64,000 bases of DNA from Massilia sp. UMI-21. GTDB lineage: Bacteria > Pseudomonadota > Gammaproteobacteria > Burkholderiales > Burkholderiaceae_D. The translations under genes were made by a program, and so were the position numbers. The stretch spans positions 1,240,001 through 1,304,000 of the forward strand of contig CP063848.1 of assembly GCA_015277795.1 (NCBI GenBank), read 5' to 3'. The number at the start of each line of letters is the position of its first letter. Positions within the stretch are counted from its first letter, which is position 1. The notes below the pieces were generated by a model. That model was not told the DNA's origin. It saw only the letters and a program-made list of their open reading frames with translations, and ran no database searches. Positions 46,001-54,065 of this stretch are shown piece by piece.

Positions 46001-46034
46001 CCGTCACATTGCCGTCACATTCGCGGACTAGACT
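46001..46034 (+). promoter_or_regulatory. Pho box and -10 region of pstS
   Basis: Two direct 11-base repeats, CCGTCACATTG (46001-46011) and CCGTCACATTC (46012-46022), match the PhoB-binding Pho box pattern (CTGTCAT-like halves at 11-base period). TAGACT (46029-46034) is the likely -10. PhoB would substitute for a -35 contact. The start codon of pstS is 55 bases downstream. Confidence 0.75.
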
Positions 46035-46088
46035 TTGCCGCGTGGTCCAAAACACAACCCATCAATCTGGAATAGGAATAAGAAGCCC

Positions 46089-47123
46089 ATGTTCAAGAAG
46101 ATCCTCGCCGTTGCCGCCACCACTGCCGTGCTCGCGATGTCGGCCGCCCATGCCGCCGACATGACCGGCGCCGGCGCGACCTTCCCGTACCCGATCTATG
46201 CCAAGTGGGCCGAGTCGTACAAGGCAGCCACCGGCAACGGCCTCAACTACCAGTCGGTGGGTTCGGGCGCCGGCATCAAGCAGATCAAGGCCAGGACCGT
46301 CGATTTCGGCGCCTCGGACATGCCGCTGAAAGCCGACGACCTGGACGAAGCCGGCCTGATGCAATTCCCGGCCATCATGGGCGGCGTGGTCGCCGTGGTC
46401 AACGTCGAGGGCCTCCAGCCGGGCCAGCTGAAGCTGACCGGTCCGGTCCTGGCCGACATCTACCTGGGCAAGATCGCCAAGTGGAACGCGCCGGCGATCG
46501 CCGCCCTGAATCCGGGCGTGAAGCTGCCGGACGCCGACATCACCGTGGTGCACCGCGCCGACAGCTCGGGTACCTCGTTCCTGTTCACCGACTACCTGTC
46601 GAAGACCAGCCCCGACTGGAAGGACAAGGTCGGCGCCGGCACCAGCGTGAAGTGGGCGGTCGGCGTGGGCGGCAAGGGCAACGAAGGCGTGGCCGCCAAC
46701 GTGCAGCGCATCAAGGGCGCGATCGGCTACGTCGAGTGGGCCTACGCCAAGAAGAACAAGCTGGCGCACACCCAGCTGAAGAACAAGGACGGCAACTTCC
46801 TGCAGCCGGACGACGAGGCCTTCAAGGCCGCGGCAGCAGGCGCCGAGTGGACCAAGGCCCCGGGCTTCGGCGTGGTGCTGACCGACCAGGCCGGCAAGCA
46901 GAGCTGGCCGATCACCGGCGTCTCGTACATCCTGATGCACAAGACCCAGGCGGACGCAGCCAAAGGCCAGGAAGTGCTGAAGTTCTTCGACTGGGCCTTC
47001 AAGAACGGCGCCCCGGCTGCCGCCGAGCTGGACTACGTGCCGATGCCGGCCTCGGTGGTCAAGCTGGTGCAGGCCAACTGGAAGGCCAATCTGAAGGATG
47101 CATCGGGCAAGGCGGTTTACTGA
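46089..47123 (+). CDS. pstS: Phosphate-binding periplasmic protein PstS
   Basis: High-affinity phosphate receptor of the Pst ABC importer, 344 residues. The signal peptide runs to AHAA (about residue 23). Phosphate-binding loops are GAGATFPYPIYAKW at the mature N-terminus, DFGASDMPL, and VVHRADSSGTSFLFTDYLS with the conserved RADSSGT. ATG 46089. The Pho box upstream indicates induction by phosphate limitation. Unusually, pstC, pstA, pstB and phoU do not follow; a PhoB-like regulator does. Confidence 0.95.
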   Translation: MFKKILAVAATTAVLAMSAAHAADMTGAGATFPYPIYAKWAESYKAATGNGLNYQSVGSGAGIKQIKARTVDFGASDMPLKADDLDEAGLMQFPAIMGGVVAVVNVEGLQPGQLKLTGPVLADIYLGKIAKWNAPAIAALNPGVKLPDADITVVHRADSSGTSFLFTDYLSKTSPDWKDKVGAGTSVKWAVGVGGKGNEGVAANVQRIKGAIGYVEWAYAKKNKLAHTQLKNKDGNFLQPDDEAFKAAAAGAEWTKAPGFGVVLTDQAGKQSWPITGVSYILMHKTQADAAKGQEVLKFFDWAFKNGAPAAAELDYVPMPASVVKLVQANWKANLKDASGKAVY

Positions 47124-47130
47124 TCCCCGG

Positions 47131-47233
47131 GATGGGCGGCTCCCGCTTGGATGAACCGCCCACCTGTTCCGATACCGTTTGAACGCGTGGGCGGGGGAAA
47201 CAGTCCACTGGACTGTTTCCCCCGCCCAGCCTA
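47131..47233. repeat. Intergenic palindromic repeat, copy C
   Basis: Segment between pstS and the PhoB-like gene with GATGGGCGGC at the left, GTTTGAACGCGTGG inside and CGCCCAGCCTAC at the right, corresponding to the outer and inner arms of copies A, B and D. Its right half is a perfect 18-pair hairpin (47189-47206 with 47210-47227) with a three-base loop, ending GGGCGGGGG/CCCCCGCCC at the base. Confidence 0.6.
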
Positions 47234-47243
47234 CAGGTCAACC

Positions 47244-47861
47244 ATGAACACGGCCAACACCATCGTCCTGGTGGTCGACGACAAGCCGGCCATTGCCGAG
47301 CTGCTCAAGTTTTCGCTGCACGAAGACCAGTGGATCTGGCACAGCGTGCCGAGCCTGGCGCAGGCCTGGGATTTCATCGGGCGCGAGCGCCCCGCACTGC
47401 TGCTGCAGGCATCGATGCTGCGCCAGGAAGGCGGCATGCGCCTGCTGGCGCGCCTGCGCGGCGGGCCGGTGATCCTGCTGGCGGCCGAGTGCGGCGACGG
47501 CGAACGCAGGTTGCCGCCGGCCCCCGGATTCATTCCCCAGCCGCCGCCGGAAGAAGCGCCGGACGAGCGCCTGCTGCGCTCCGGCCGCCTGGTGCTGGAC
47601 CCGCTCAGCTGCAGCGTCCGCGTCGGCAGCCACAAGGTCGAGGTGCGCCACGTCGAATACCGGCTGCTGCGCTTCCTGCTGTGCCACCCGGGCCAGGTGT
47701 TTACGCGCGCCCAGCTGCTCGAGCAGCTGTGGGAGGCGCACGACAGCCTCGACCAGCGCACCGTGGACGTCCACGTGCTGCGCCTGCGCAAGGCGCTGGG
47801 GCGCGCCAAGTCGCTGATCAAGACCGTGCGCGGGGCCGGTTACATGCTGTCGCCGGCGTGA
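47244..47861 (+). CDS. PhoB-like OmpR-family regulator with a degenerate receiver
   Basis: 205-residue protein with a receiver (1-100) and an OmpR-type winged helix (about 112-203; LDPLSCSVRVGSHKVEVRHV, then TVDVHVLRLRKALG and TVRGAGYML). The receiver lacks its phosphorylation chemistry: the acidic pair is present (D12, D13), but the acceptor Asp is Ala56 (LLLQASML against the PhoB LILLDWML), the switch Thr is replaced (LLAAE), and the conserved Lys is absent in the Pro-rich FIPQPPPEEAP. It should be a phosphorylation-independent or otherwise controlled regulator. AGGT precedes ATG 47244. Confidence 0.82.
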   Translation: MNTANTIVLVVDDKPAIAELLKFSLHEDQWIWHSVPSLAQAWDFIGRERPALLLQASMLRQEGGMRLLARLRGGPVILLAAECGDGERRLPPAPGFIPQPPPEEAPDERLLRSGRLVLDPLSCSVRVGSHKVEVRHVEYRLLRFLLCHPGQVFTRAQLLEQLWEAHDSLDQRTVDVHVLRLRKALGRAKSLIKTVRGAGYMLSPA

Positions 47862-47939
47862 ACGGCCAAGGCCTTGACCGAGGCGACTGCAGCGGCTGCG
47901 GCTTGCATCGATAAGAGTTTCCTTCTAGAATGCGTTCAC

Positions 47940-48063
47940 CCTATGGGGAGTAGCCTGCTTCCGCGCAATGCGGAAGTGCCCGTGTCAACACACTCGGCCA
48001 GAACGGCCGTGGCGCGGGCGCCCATGATCGGCAGATCAGGTTGGCGAGACCATCGGCCCATCC
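47940..48063 (+). ncRNA. Manganese-sensing yybP-ykoY riboswitch
   Basis: The two diagnostic internal-loop motifs are present: GGGGAGTAG at the 5' side (47945-47953) and GGCGAGACC at the 3' side (about 48043-48051). Base stem ATGGG (47943-47947) pairs with CCCAT (48057-48061). A hairpin CTTCCGC/GCGGAAG lies inside. The riboswitch binds Mn2+ and activates expression of exporters such as mntP, the gene that follows. A second stem GTCGGGC/GCCCGAC (48071-48077 with 48112-48118) ends just before the ribosome-binding region and is the likely expression platform. Confidence 0.88.
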
Positions 48064-48129
48064 GCGCCAAGTCGGGCGTGCGGATGCGCCGTTGCGCTCT
48101 GCCCAAACCCAGCCCGACCGGAATCCCGC

Positions 48130-48699
48130 ATGACCTTCACCGCTCTCATTTTCCTTGCCCTCGCGATGTCGACCGACGCCTTCGCCGCGGCGATCGCAAA
48201 AGGCGCCGCCCTGCGCAAACCCGGCCTGCCGCAAGCCCTGCGCATCGGCCTGCTGTTCGGCTGCATCGAGACCATCACGCCGCTGATCGGCTGGGCCCTG
48301 GGTTCGCTGGCCGCCGATGCGATCCGCGAATGGGACCACTGGATCGCCTTCGTCCTGCTGCTGGGCCTGGGCGGGCGCATGATCTGGCTGTCCTTCGGCG
48401 CGGACCAGGAAGAGGAAGACGAATCAGCGGCCGGTTCGCAGAACTGGCTGGTGCTGGTGCTGACCGCGGTGGCGACCAGCATCGATGCGATGGCGGTCGG
48501 GGTCGGCCTGGCCTTCGTCGACGTCTCGATCGTGCATGCGGCGGTGGCGATCGGCATCTCGACCACCATCATGGTCACGGTCGGCGTACTGCTTGGCCGG
48601 CGCCTGGGCGCGGCCGTGGGCCGCAATGCCGAGCGTATCGGCGGCGTGGTGCTGGTGCTGGTCGGGACCACCATCCTGATCGAACACCTGTCGGCCTGA
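48130..48699 (+). CDS. mntP: Manganese efflux pump MntP
   Basis: 189-residue membrane protein of the MntP (DUF204) family with six hydrophobic helices. Conserved acidic helix motifs are [16 protein letters not shown] near the N-terminus and [16 protein letters not shown] in the second half, which reflects internal duplication. Exports Mn2+ when it is in excess. A yybP-ykoY riboswitch occupies the leader, the usual control for this gene. ATG 48130 has CGGAAT a few bases upstream. Confidence 0.93.
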   Translation: MTFTALIFLALAMSTDAFAAAIAKGAALRKPGLPQALRIGLLFGCIETITPLIGWALGSLAADAIREWDHWIAFVLLLGLGGRMIWLSFGADQEEEDESAAGSQNWLVLVLTAVATSIDAMAVGVGLAFVDVSIVHAAVAIGISTTIMVTVGVLLGRRLGAAVGRNAERIGGVVLVLVGTTILIEHLSA

Positions 48700-48762
48700 G
48701 ACATGCTTTGCTCACCCATGTGTTGCTCCATGCGAGCGAAGGATGGGTGATATTGCGGAAAT

Positions 48763-49383
48763 TCAGGCCAGGCGCCCGACCAGTTCGCGCAGCGCCAGGC
48801 CGCCGCCGGCGATCAGGACCGTAAAGTACAGGATCGTCGCCGCATTGCTGATATGGCCCAGCAGGACGCAGACGCCGTCGCGCTGCAGCAGGCCGATCGC
48901 CAGGAACAGCAGCGCCACGGCCGGGAAGGTATTACTGAACGGAATCAGACCGAAAGGCATCATCAGCAGCACCGCGCCCAGGATCAGGGCGGCATTGTTC
49001 AGGTGCTGGACCGGACCGCGCGCCACCATCCAGCGGATGCGGTCGGGGCGGCTGACGCGTTCGATCCGGTGCATCCAGGGCAGGGCCTTGCGCAGTACCG
49101 GACGCAGCTTGCGGGTGGCGATGGTCCGGTGCTTCATCCGGGCCGGAATCCACAGTTCGCGCCCGAACAGGCGGCTCAGGCCGATCAGCAGGATGGCGGC
49201 GCCGAACACGGTGCTCACGCCGGGGATGGACACCGGAATCAGGAACACCAGGGTGAGCAGGGCGGCCAGGATCAGCAGGCCGTCGTTGCCGACCCGGTGG
49301 ATCAGTTCGCTGAGCGTGATGCCGGTGGGCGGCAGCGAGCGGACCAGGTTGCGGAGCTTGCGCGAGATCGGTTCACCTTGCAT
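48763..49383 (-). CDS. ExoD-family exopolysaccharide synthesis protein
   Basis: 206-residue membrane protein of the ExoD family: an N-terminal helix-turn region (RKLRNLVRSLPPTGITLSEL) followed by hydrophobic helices with FLIPVSIPGVSTVFGAAILL and LMMPFGLIPFSNTFPAVALL. ExoD affects exopolysaccharide production and alkali tolerance in rhizobia. It is convergent with mntP; no other exopolysaccharide genes are adjacent. ATG 49383. Confidence 0.88.
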   Translation of the reverse strand: MQGEPISRKLRNLVRSLPPTGITLSELIHRVGNDGLLILAALLTLVFLIPVSIPGVSTVFGAAILLIGLSRLFGRELWIPARMKHRTIATRKLRPVLRKALPWMHRIERVSRPDRIRWMVARGPVQHLNNAALILGAVLLMMPFGLIPFSNTFPAVALLFLAIGLLQRDGVCVLLGHISNAATILYFTVLIAGGGLALRELVGRLA

Positions 49384-49497
49384 GGGTGTTTCTTCCTGTT
49401 GTCGAATGGGATGGCATGCCGGCGCCGGGCTCCCGGCGCCGGGCGACAGTATAGTGCACCGCTCGCATGCTGCCGGGTCCGGTAGGACAGGGGGTCT

Positions 49498-49977
49498 TCA
49501 GCCGCGCCGGGCGGCCTCGATCGTCGCGATGTCGATCTTACCCATCGTCATCATCGCCTCGAACACGCGCTTGGCCACCGCCGGGTCGGGGTCGGCCATG
49601 CCGTCGGTGAGCGCGCGCGGCGTGATCTGCCAGGACAGGCCCCAGCGGTCCTGGCACCAGCCGCAGTCGCTCGCCTGGCCGCCGTTGCCGACGATGGCGT
49701 TCCACAGGCGGTCGGTTTGTTCCTGGTCGTCGGTGGCGATCTGGAAGGAGAAGGCTGGACTGTGCTGGAAGGCCGGTCCACCGTTCAGGCCGATGCAGGG
49801 CACGCCGGCCACGGTGAATTCCACCGTCAGCACGTCGCCCTGCTTGCCCGAGGGGAAGTCACTGGGCGCGCGGAAGACCTGGCCGACCGAACTGTCGGGG
49901 AAGGTGGCGGCATAGAACTGCGCCGCTTCCAGTGCGGTTCCGTTGAACCAGAGGCAAATCGTGTTCTTGCTGACCAT
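49498..49977 (-). CDS. VOC-fold (PhnB-like / 3-dmu-9_3-mt) protein
   Basis: 159-residue single VOC-domain protein of the PhnB-like family. Features are TICLWFNGTALEAAQFYAAT at the start, the VEFTVAGVPCIGLNGGP strand pair, and DCGWCQDRWGLSWQITPRAL, typical of the group annotated as 3-demethylubiquinone-9 3-methyltransferase-like. Catalytic activity is doubtful and unproven. ATG 49977 is preferred to ATG 49983 because the GGAG site would be too close to the latter. Confidence 0.85.
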   Translation of the reverse strand: MVSKNTICLWFNGTALEAAQFYAATFPDSSVGQVFRAPSDFPSGKQGDVLTVEFTVAGVPCIGLNGGPAFQHSPAFSFQIATDDQEQTDRLWNAIVGNGGQASDCGWCQDRWGLSWQITPRALTDGMADPDPAVAKRVFEAMMTMGKIDIATIEAARRG

Positions 49978-50101
49978 GGGCATGTCTCCAATCGTTGGCA
50001 GTCGGGTGGGAAGCTCGCGCGCCAGCATAACGCAAACGCGCGGCCGTCCGGCAGCCGCCGCGGTCCGACTTATGGGAAATCAGGCCGGGTGCTGTCAGGC
50101 A

Positions 50102-50950
50102 TCAGTCGAGGTCGGAGGCGTCATGGCGTTCGGGCACTTGCTCTTCGGGATTGCCGCGCACGCGGTTGACCTTGCGGCCGCGGATGACGGCCGGGCGCGC
50201 CGCGATGGCGTCGGCCCAGCGCCGCACATGCTTGTACTCGTGCACCGACAGGAATTCACCGGCCTCGTACAGCTCGCCGCGCACCATGCCGCCGTACCAG
50301 GGCCAGATGGCCATGTCGGCAATGGAGTATTCGCTGCCGGCGACAAATTCCTTGTGTGCGAGCTGGCGCTCCAGCACGTCGAGCTGGCGCTTGGTTTCCA
50401 TCGCATAGCGGTCGATCGGGTACTGCAGTTTCTCCGGCGCGTAGGCATAGAAGTGGCCGAAGCCGCCGCCCAGGAAGGGCGCCGAGCCCATCTGCCAGAA
50501 CAGCCAGTTCATGGTCTCGGTGCGCGCCACGCCGTCCTTCGGCAGGAAGGCGCCGAACTTCTCGGCCAGGTAGACCAGGATCGAACCCGATTCGAACACG
50601 CGCACCGGCGCCGCATCCGTCCCCACTGCGCTGCGGTCGACCAGGGCCGGGATCTTCGAGTTCGGGTTGATGTCGACGAAACCGCTCGAGAACTGCGCGC
50701 CTTCGTTGATCTTGACGAGCCAGGCGTCGTACTCCGCACCCGTGTGACCGAGGGCCAGCAGCTCTTCCAGCATGATGGTCACCTTCACGCCGTTCGGCGT
50801 GGCCAGCGAGTACAGCTGCAGCGGGTGCTTGCCGACCGGAAGGTCGGCCTCGTGGGTGGGGCCGGCGACCGGGCGGTTGATGTTGGCGAAGGTGCCGCCG
50901 GCGGCGGCGGGCGGGGTCCAGACTTTCGGCGGCACGTAGGGATCGGTCAT
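50102..50950 (-). CDS. yghU: Glutathione S-transferase-like disulfide reductase YghU
   Basis: 282-residue protein of the YghU/Nu-class GST family. The signature is the long N-terminal extension before the thioredoxin fold (TDPYVPPKVWTPP ... GGTFANINRPVAGPTHE), followed by LQLYSLATPNGVKVTIMLEE, VDINPNSKIPAL and the alpha-helical C domain (FGHFYAYAPEKLQYPIDRY). YghU shows disulfide-bond reductase and peroxidase activity with two bound glutathiones in E. coli. ATG 50950. Confidence 0.93.
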   Translation of the reverse strand: MTDPYVPPKVWTPPAAAGGTFANINRPVAGPTHEADLPVGKHPLQLYSLATPNGVKVTIMLEELLALGHTGAEYDAWLVKINEGAQFSSGFVDINPNSKIPALVDRSAVGTDAAPVRVFESGSILVYLAEKFGAFLPKDGVARTETMNWLFWQMGSAPFLGGGFGHFYAYAPEKLQYPIDRYAMETKRQLDVLERQLAHKEFVAGSEYSIADMAIWPWYGGMVRGELYEAGEFLSVHEYKHVRRWADAIAARPAVIRGRKVNRVRGNPEEQVPERHDASDLD

Positions 50951-51149
50951 CGGGCGCTCCTTGTGAATCTGATCAAAGCGATCATTCTAGCCGGGGCGGG
51001 CAGGACGTGCCGTACGTGCCGGCAAAACCGCCTTTCGTTACAGTCTGCGACTTTTCTGCTCTGGCAATGTGCGATATTGAGCGGAACGACCGCCGCAGGC
51101 ATAGAGCGGACGCGAGCATACAAGAATAGCGAGATTACGAGGAGGATGC

Positions 51150-51551
51150 ATGCCAGAGCTGAAACGTCTCAACGAGGTCTTAAAAGCGAGTATGTCGGTT
51201 GCGGTGGGCTTGTTGTTCATGGGGCCAAGCGGTGCGCATGCCGGCGAAACGGCAGGGGCGGTCAAGCTGACTGCCAGTTCTCCTGGCAATATAAGGACTG
51301 AAACATGCTCGCGCCCCGAGTATCCTGAGCAGGAGTTAAAACAGAACCATCAGGGCACGGTGACGCTACGCTTCCTGATTGGCGCTGACGGCATCATCAA
51401 GCGCTCCTTGGTGCAGACTTCTTCAGGTTTCCCTGCACTTGACGAGGCCGCACTTGCCGGAATCTCCAAATGCCGCTTCAATCCACCACTGGTCAAGGGC
51501 AAGCCGGTCGAGGCATGGACTGCTATCCAATACGTCTGGAAGCCGCAGTAG
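51150..51551 (+). CDS. TonB C-terminal domain protein
   Basis: 133-residue exported protein: a hydrophobic N-terminal segment (SMSVAVGLLFMGPSGAHAG) that could be a signal peptide or anchor, then a TonB-C domain with CSRPEYPEQELKQNHQGTVT, LRFLIGADGIIKRSLVQTSS and CRFNPPLVKGKPVEAW. It lacks the proline-rich spacer of true TonB, so it is unlikely to span the periplasm. GGAGG lies four bases before ATG 51150. No exbB/exbD nearby. Confidence 0.85.
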   Translation: MPELKRLNEVLKASMSVAVGLLFMGPSGAHAGETAGAVKLTASSPGNIRTETCSRPEYPEQELKQNHQGTVTLRFLIGADGIIKRSLVQTSSGFPALDEAALAGISKCRFNPPLVKGKPVEAWTAIQYVWKPQ

Positions 51552-51760
51552 ATCATCGATGGTGTCGATCCAGGCATCGCTCTTCGTCTGGATCGGCTCG
51601 ACCGGGTGGGTGGGGTACAAATTATTCCCGAAGCACGCTTGGCGTTTGTTGACGACTGCCTCTCCATGACAAGGCCGGCGCGCTGTACTGCGCTGTCAGT
51701 CAGAAACATCCAACGCGACCCCGTGGCGAAGATGTCCATTTGCAGACACGGGCACCAATG

Positions 51761-51785
51761 AAAAAACCCGCCGCAGCGGGTTTTT
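51761..51785 (-). terminator. Intrinsic terminator of rpoH
   Basis: On the minus strand AAAAACCCGCTGCGGCGGGTTTTTT forms a short GC stem (CCCGC/GCGGG) ending in six T, 18 bases after the rpoH stop. It is symmetric enough to work for the opposite strand as well. Confidence 0.88.
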
Positions 51786-51802
51786 CAGGGACTGGATGAG
51801 GC

Positions 51803-52693
51803 TTACACGAACGCCGCCAGCGCACCCTTCATCTTCTTCAGCGCAGCCGATTCGATCTGGCGGATGCGCTCGGCCGATACGCCGAACTCTTCGGCCAGCG
51901 TGTGCAGCGTGGCGCCCGAACCGTCGTCGTTGGCCAGCCAGCGCGCTTCGACGATGCGGCGCGAACGCGGGTCCAGCTTCGACAGGGCGGTCTCCAGGCC
52001 TTCCGACTGCAGGCGGTCGACCTGCTCGGCTTCCAGCACGCGGGTCGGTTCCTGCTGCTCGGACGACAGGTAGGCGATCGGAGCGAACTTGTCGTCATCG
52101 TCATCGGTCGGCGATTCGAGGGCGATGTCGCGGCCCGTCAGGCGGGTTTCCATCTCGATCACTTCTTCTCGCTTGACGTCGAGCATCTTCGCCAGTTCGT
52201 CGACCTGGGTCGGCGACATGGTATCCAGGCCCTGCTTGTTGCTGCGCAGGTTGAAGAACAGTTTGCGCTGGGCCTTGGTCGTTGCGACCTTCACCAGGCG
52301 CCAGTTCTTCAGGATGTATTCGTGCATCTCGGCCTTGATCCAGTGCATCGCGTACGAGACGAGACGGACGCCCTGGTTCGGGTCGAAGCGCTTGACGGCC
52401 TTCATCAGGCCGATATTGCCTTCCTGAATCAGGTCGGCGTGGGGGAGGCCGTAGCCGAGATAGCCGCGCGCGATCGACACCACCAGGCGCAGGTGCGACA
52501 GCACCAGTTTCTGGGCGGCGTCCAGATCGTTCTTTTCCCGCAGCGACCTGGCCAACGACACTTCTTCTTCGTGCGTCAGCATCGGCAGGCGATTCACGGC
52601 CGAGATATAGGCATCGATGTTGCCGAGATTGCCGGTGAAACCCAGTCCCAGAGCACGACTGCCGGTCGGAACCAATGCGGATTGTGCGGACAT
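51803..52693 (-). CDS. rpoH: RNA polymerase heat-shock sigma factor RpoH (sigma-32)
   Basis: 296-residue sigma factor. Region 2 reads LVLSHLRLVVSIARGYLGYG and ADLIQEGNIGLMKAVKRFDP; the RpoH box is QRKLFFNLRSNKQGL; region 4.2 is TLHTLAEEFGVSAERIRQIE. It directs transcription of chaperone and protease genes. ATG 52693 is chosen because GAGGAA is six bases upstream; it abuts the ATG at 52699. The gene follows ftsY-ftsE-ftsX in the order conserved in proteobacteria, but behind its own regulatory region. Confidence 0.96.
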   Translation of the reverse strand: MSAQSALVPTGSRALGLGFTGNLGNIDAYISAVNRLPMLTHEEEVSLARSLREKNDLDAAQKLVLSHLRLVVSIARGYLGYGLPHADLIQEGNIGLMKAVKRFDPNQGVRLVSYAMHWIKAEMHEYILKNWRLVKVATTKAQRKLFFNLRSNKQGLDTMSPTQVDELAKMLDVKREEVIEMETRLTGRDIALESPTDDDDDKFAPIAYLSSEQQEPTRVLEAEQVDRLQSEGLETALSKLDPRSRRIVEARWLANDDGSGATLHTLAEEFGVSAERIRQIESAALKKMKGALAAFV

Positions 52694-52809
52694 GTTCATT
52701 TCCTCGTAGTGATCTTGCTGCATCCAGTGTGTCACGGACCCATGTCGCGCGACACCAGCGTTACTGCCTGTTACGGATGCTCATCTTGATTTCGCTGTCT
52801 TCAAAACAT

Positions 52810-52839
52810 ATATTAGCACTCTACGTGGGGGAGTGCCAG
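52810..52839 (-). promoter_or_regulatory. CIRCE-like element and extended -10 of rpoH
   Basis: TTAGCACTC (52813-52821), nine bases, then GAGTGCCAG (52831-52839): the left arm is a perfect CIRCE half-site and the right arm matches seven of nine positions of GAGTGCTAA. On the minus strand, TGCTAATAT (-10 TAATAT at 52815-52810) overlaps it, so a bound HrcA would block the promoter. Transcription would begin about 110 bases before the start codon. Confidence 0.7.
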
Positions 52840-53150
52840 ACAGGGCATCGATTTATCGGAATTGATTAAGTTTGGCTAAAGTATTGCCTATAGGAATCAA
52901 AATCGCGTCGTTTCCACTGTAGGGCAGGCGGTCGGGATTTGATTGATTCAGCTCAAAAGTGAGCAAAAAAGGGCTGGAAAACGTGTTAGAGACAGGTTAA
53001 AGGCCGCCGAAGTGGCCTTCTGTTGGATGGCGCACCTTCGTCAGGGACAGCCTGTAGGAATAGCACCCGTCTGCGCGTAGGGGAGGGCGGCTATACCCTT
53101 GCGCATGCCTGGACGCACAGCCGGAAAGCCGGCCGCGCATCCAGCATGTC
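52840..53150. other. Intergenic region between ftsX and rpoH
   Basis: About 310 bases with no convincing gene on either strand. It is AT-richer at its left. A stem AAGGCC/GGCCTT (53000-53005 with 53014-53019) could be a weak terminator for the ftsYEX transcript, but it lies about 130 bases past the ftsX stop and lacks a T-tract. Confidence 0.5.
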
Positions 53151-54065
53151 TTAGCGCACGCGCGCCAGGTGGCGTTGCACCGACAGCATCGCGCCGACCA
53201 GCCCGAGGCCCGCGCTGATCGCCAGCACGCCGGCCATGTCCAGCGCGCCGAGCGGCGCCAGCTGGAATTCCGAGGCATACAGCCTGGCGAAATCGGCAAT
53301 CGCGCCATTCAGCGGCCCCAAGGCCAGCATCACCGCACCGAGCGCCACCACACCTGCGCACAGGCCCAGCAGGGCGCCGGTGTAATAGAAGGGGCGGTGG
53401 ATGAAATTGTCGGTCGCACCCAGCAGCTTGGACACCGCGATCTCTTCCTTCTGGGTCAAGACCTGCAGGCGGACCGTGTTGAAGACCACCGCGATCACCA
53501 CGGTGCCGAGGGTGAGCGCCAGCAGCAGCAGGGCCAGGCGCAGGATGGCCAGCATCGCGGCCAGGCGCTTGACCCAGGCCGAATCGACCTGCACCACATC
53601 GACGCCGGGCAGCGCGCGCAGCTGTGCGGTGATGGCGTCGACCTGGCTGGCGGCATTGCGGCCGTCGAGCCGCATCCTGAAGCTGTCGGGCAGCGGGTTG
53701 TCGCCCAGCGTGTCGATCACGTCGCCCAGGCCGCTCTTTTCCTTCATCGAGGCCAGCGCATCCTCGCGCGGGACGAAATCGACCTCGGCCTTGCTGACGG
53801 TAGCGGCAATCGCCTGGATGCGCGGCCGCAGTGCGGTCGCGTCCTCGCGCGTGGCCTCGAGTTGCATGAAGACGCTGATCTCGGGGTCGACCGAGAGCTG
53901 TTGCGAGAGCGGCCGCACGTTGTCGAGCAGGGTGATGCCGGCAAAAGGCAGCATCAGCGCGCAAGCGACCACGAGCACGTTGAACAGGAAGCTGCCCGGC
54001 GCCTTGCGCACGGTGGACAGCGCTGCGCGCAGGGCGAAGCGATGCTGGCGGACCCACGGGCTCAT
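53151..54065 (-). CDS. ftsX: Cell-division ABC transporter membrane subunit FtsX
   Basis: 304-residue membrane protein with four helices and the periplasmic loop between helices 1 and 2 (about residues 45-170), which in other species binds EnvC or activates septal peptidoglycan hydrolases. Features include ALMLPFAGITLLDNVRPLSQ and the cytoplasmic LQVLTQKEEIAVSKLLGATD. It overlaps ftsE as ATGA, so the pair is translationally coupled. Confidence 0.95.
   Translation of the reverse strand: MSPWVRQHRFALRAALSTVRKAPGSFLFNVLVVACALMLPFAGITLLDNVRPLSQQLSVDPEISVFMQLEATREDATALRPRIQAIAATVSKAEVDFVPREDALASMKEKSGLGDVIDTLGDNPLPDSFRMRLDGRNAASQVDAITAQLRALPGVDVVQVDSAWVKRLAAMLAILRLALLLLALTLGTVVIAVVFNTVRLQVLTQKEEIAVSKLLGATDNFIHRPFYYTGALLGLCAGVVALGAVMLALGPLNGAIADFARLYASEFQLAPLGALDMAGVLAISAGLGLVGAMLSVQRHLARVR

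Noticed and set aside
48713..48748. CACCCAT/ATGGGTG stem between mntP and exoD as a terminator
   Set aside because: The loop is long and no T-tract follows; it may be a shared end for the convergent genes but the evidence is too weak to list.
51552..51761. An open stretch of about 69 codons in frame after the TonB-C stop
   Set aside because: It has no start codon of its own near the beginning and no recognisable motif; its ending in the terminator region suggests chance openness or a decayed tail.
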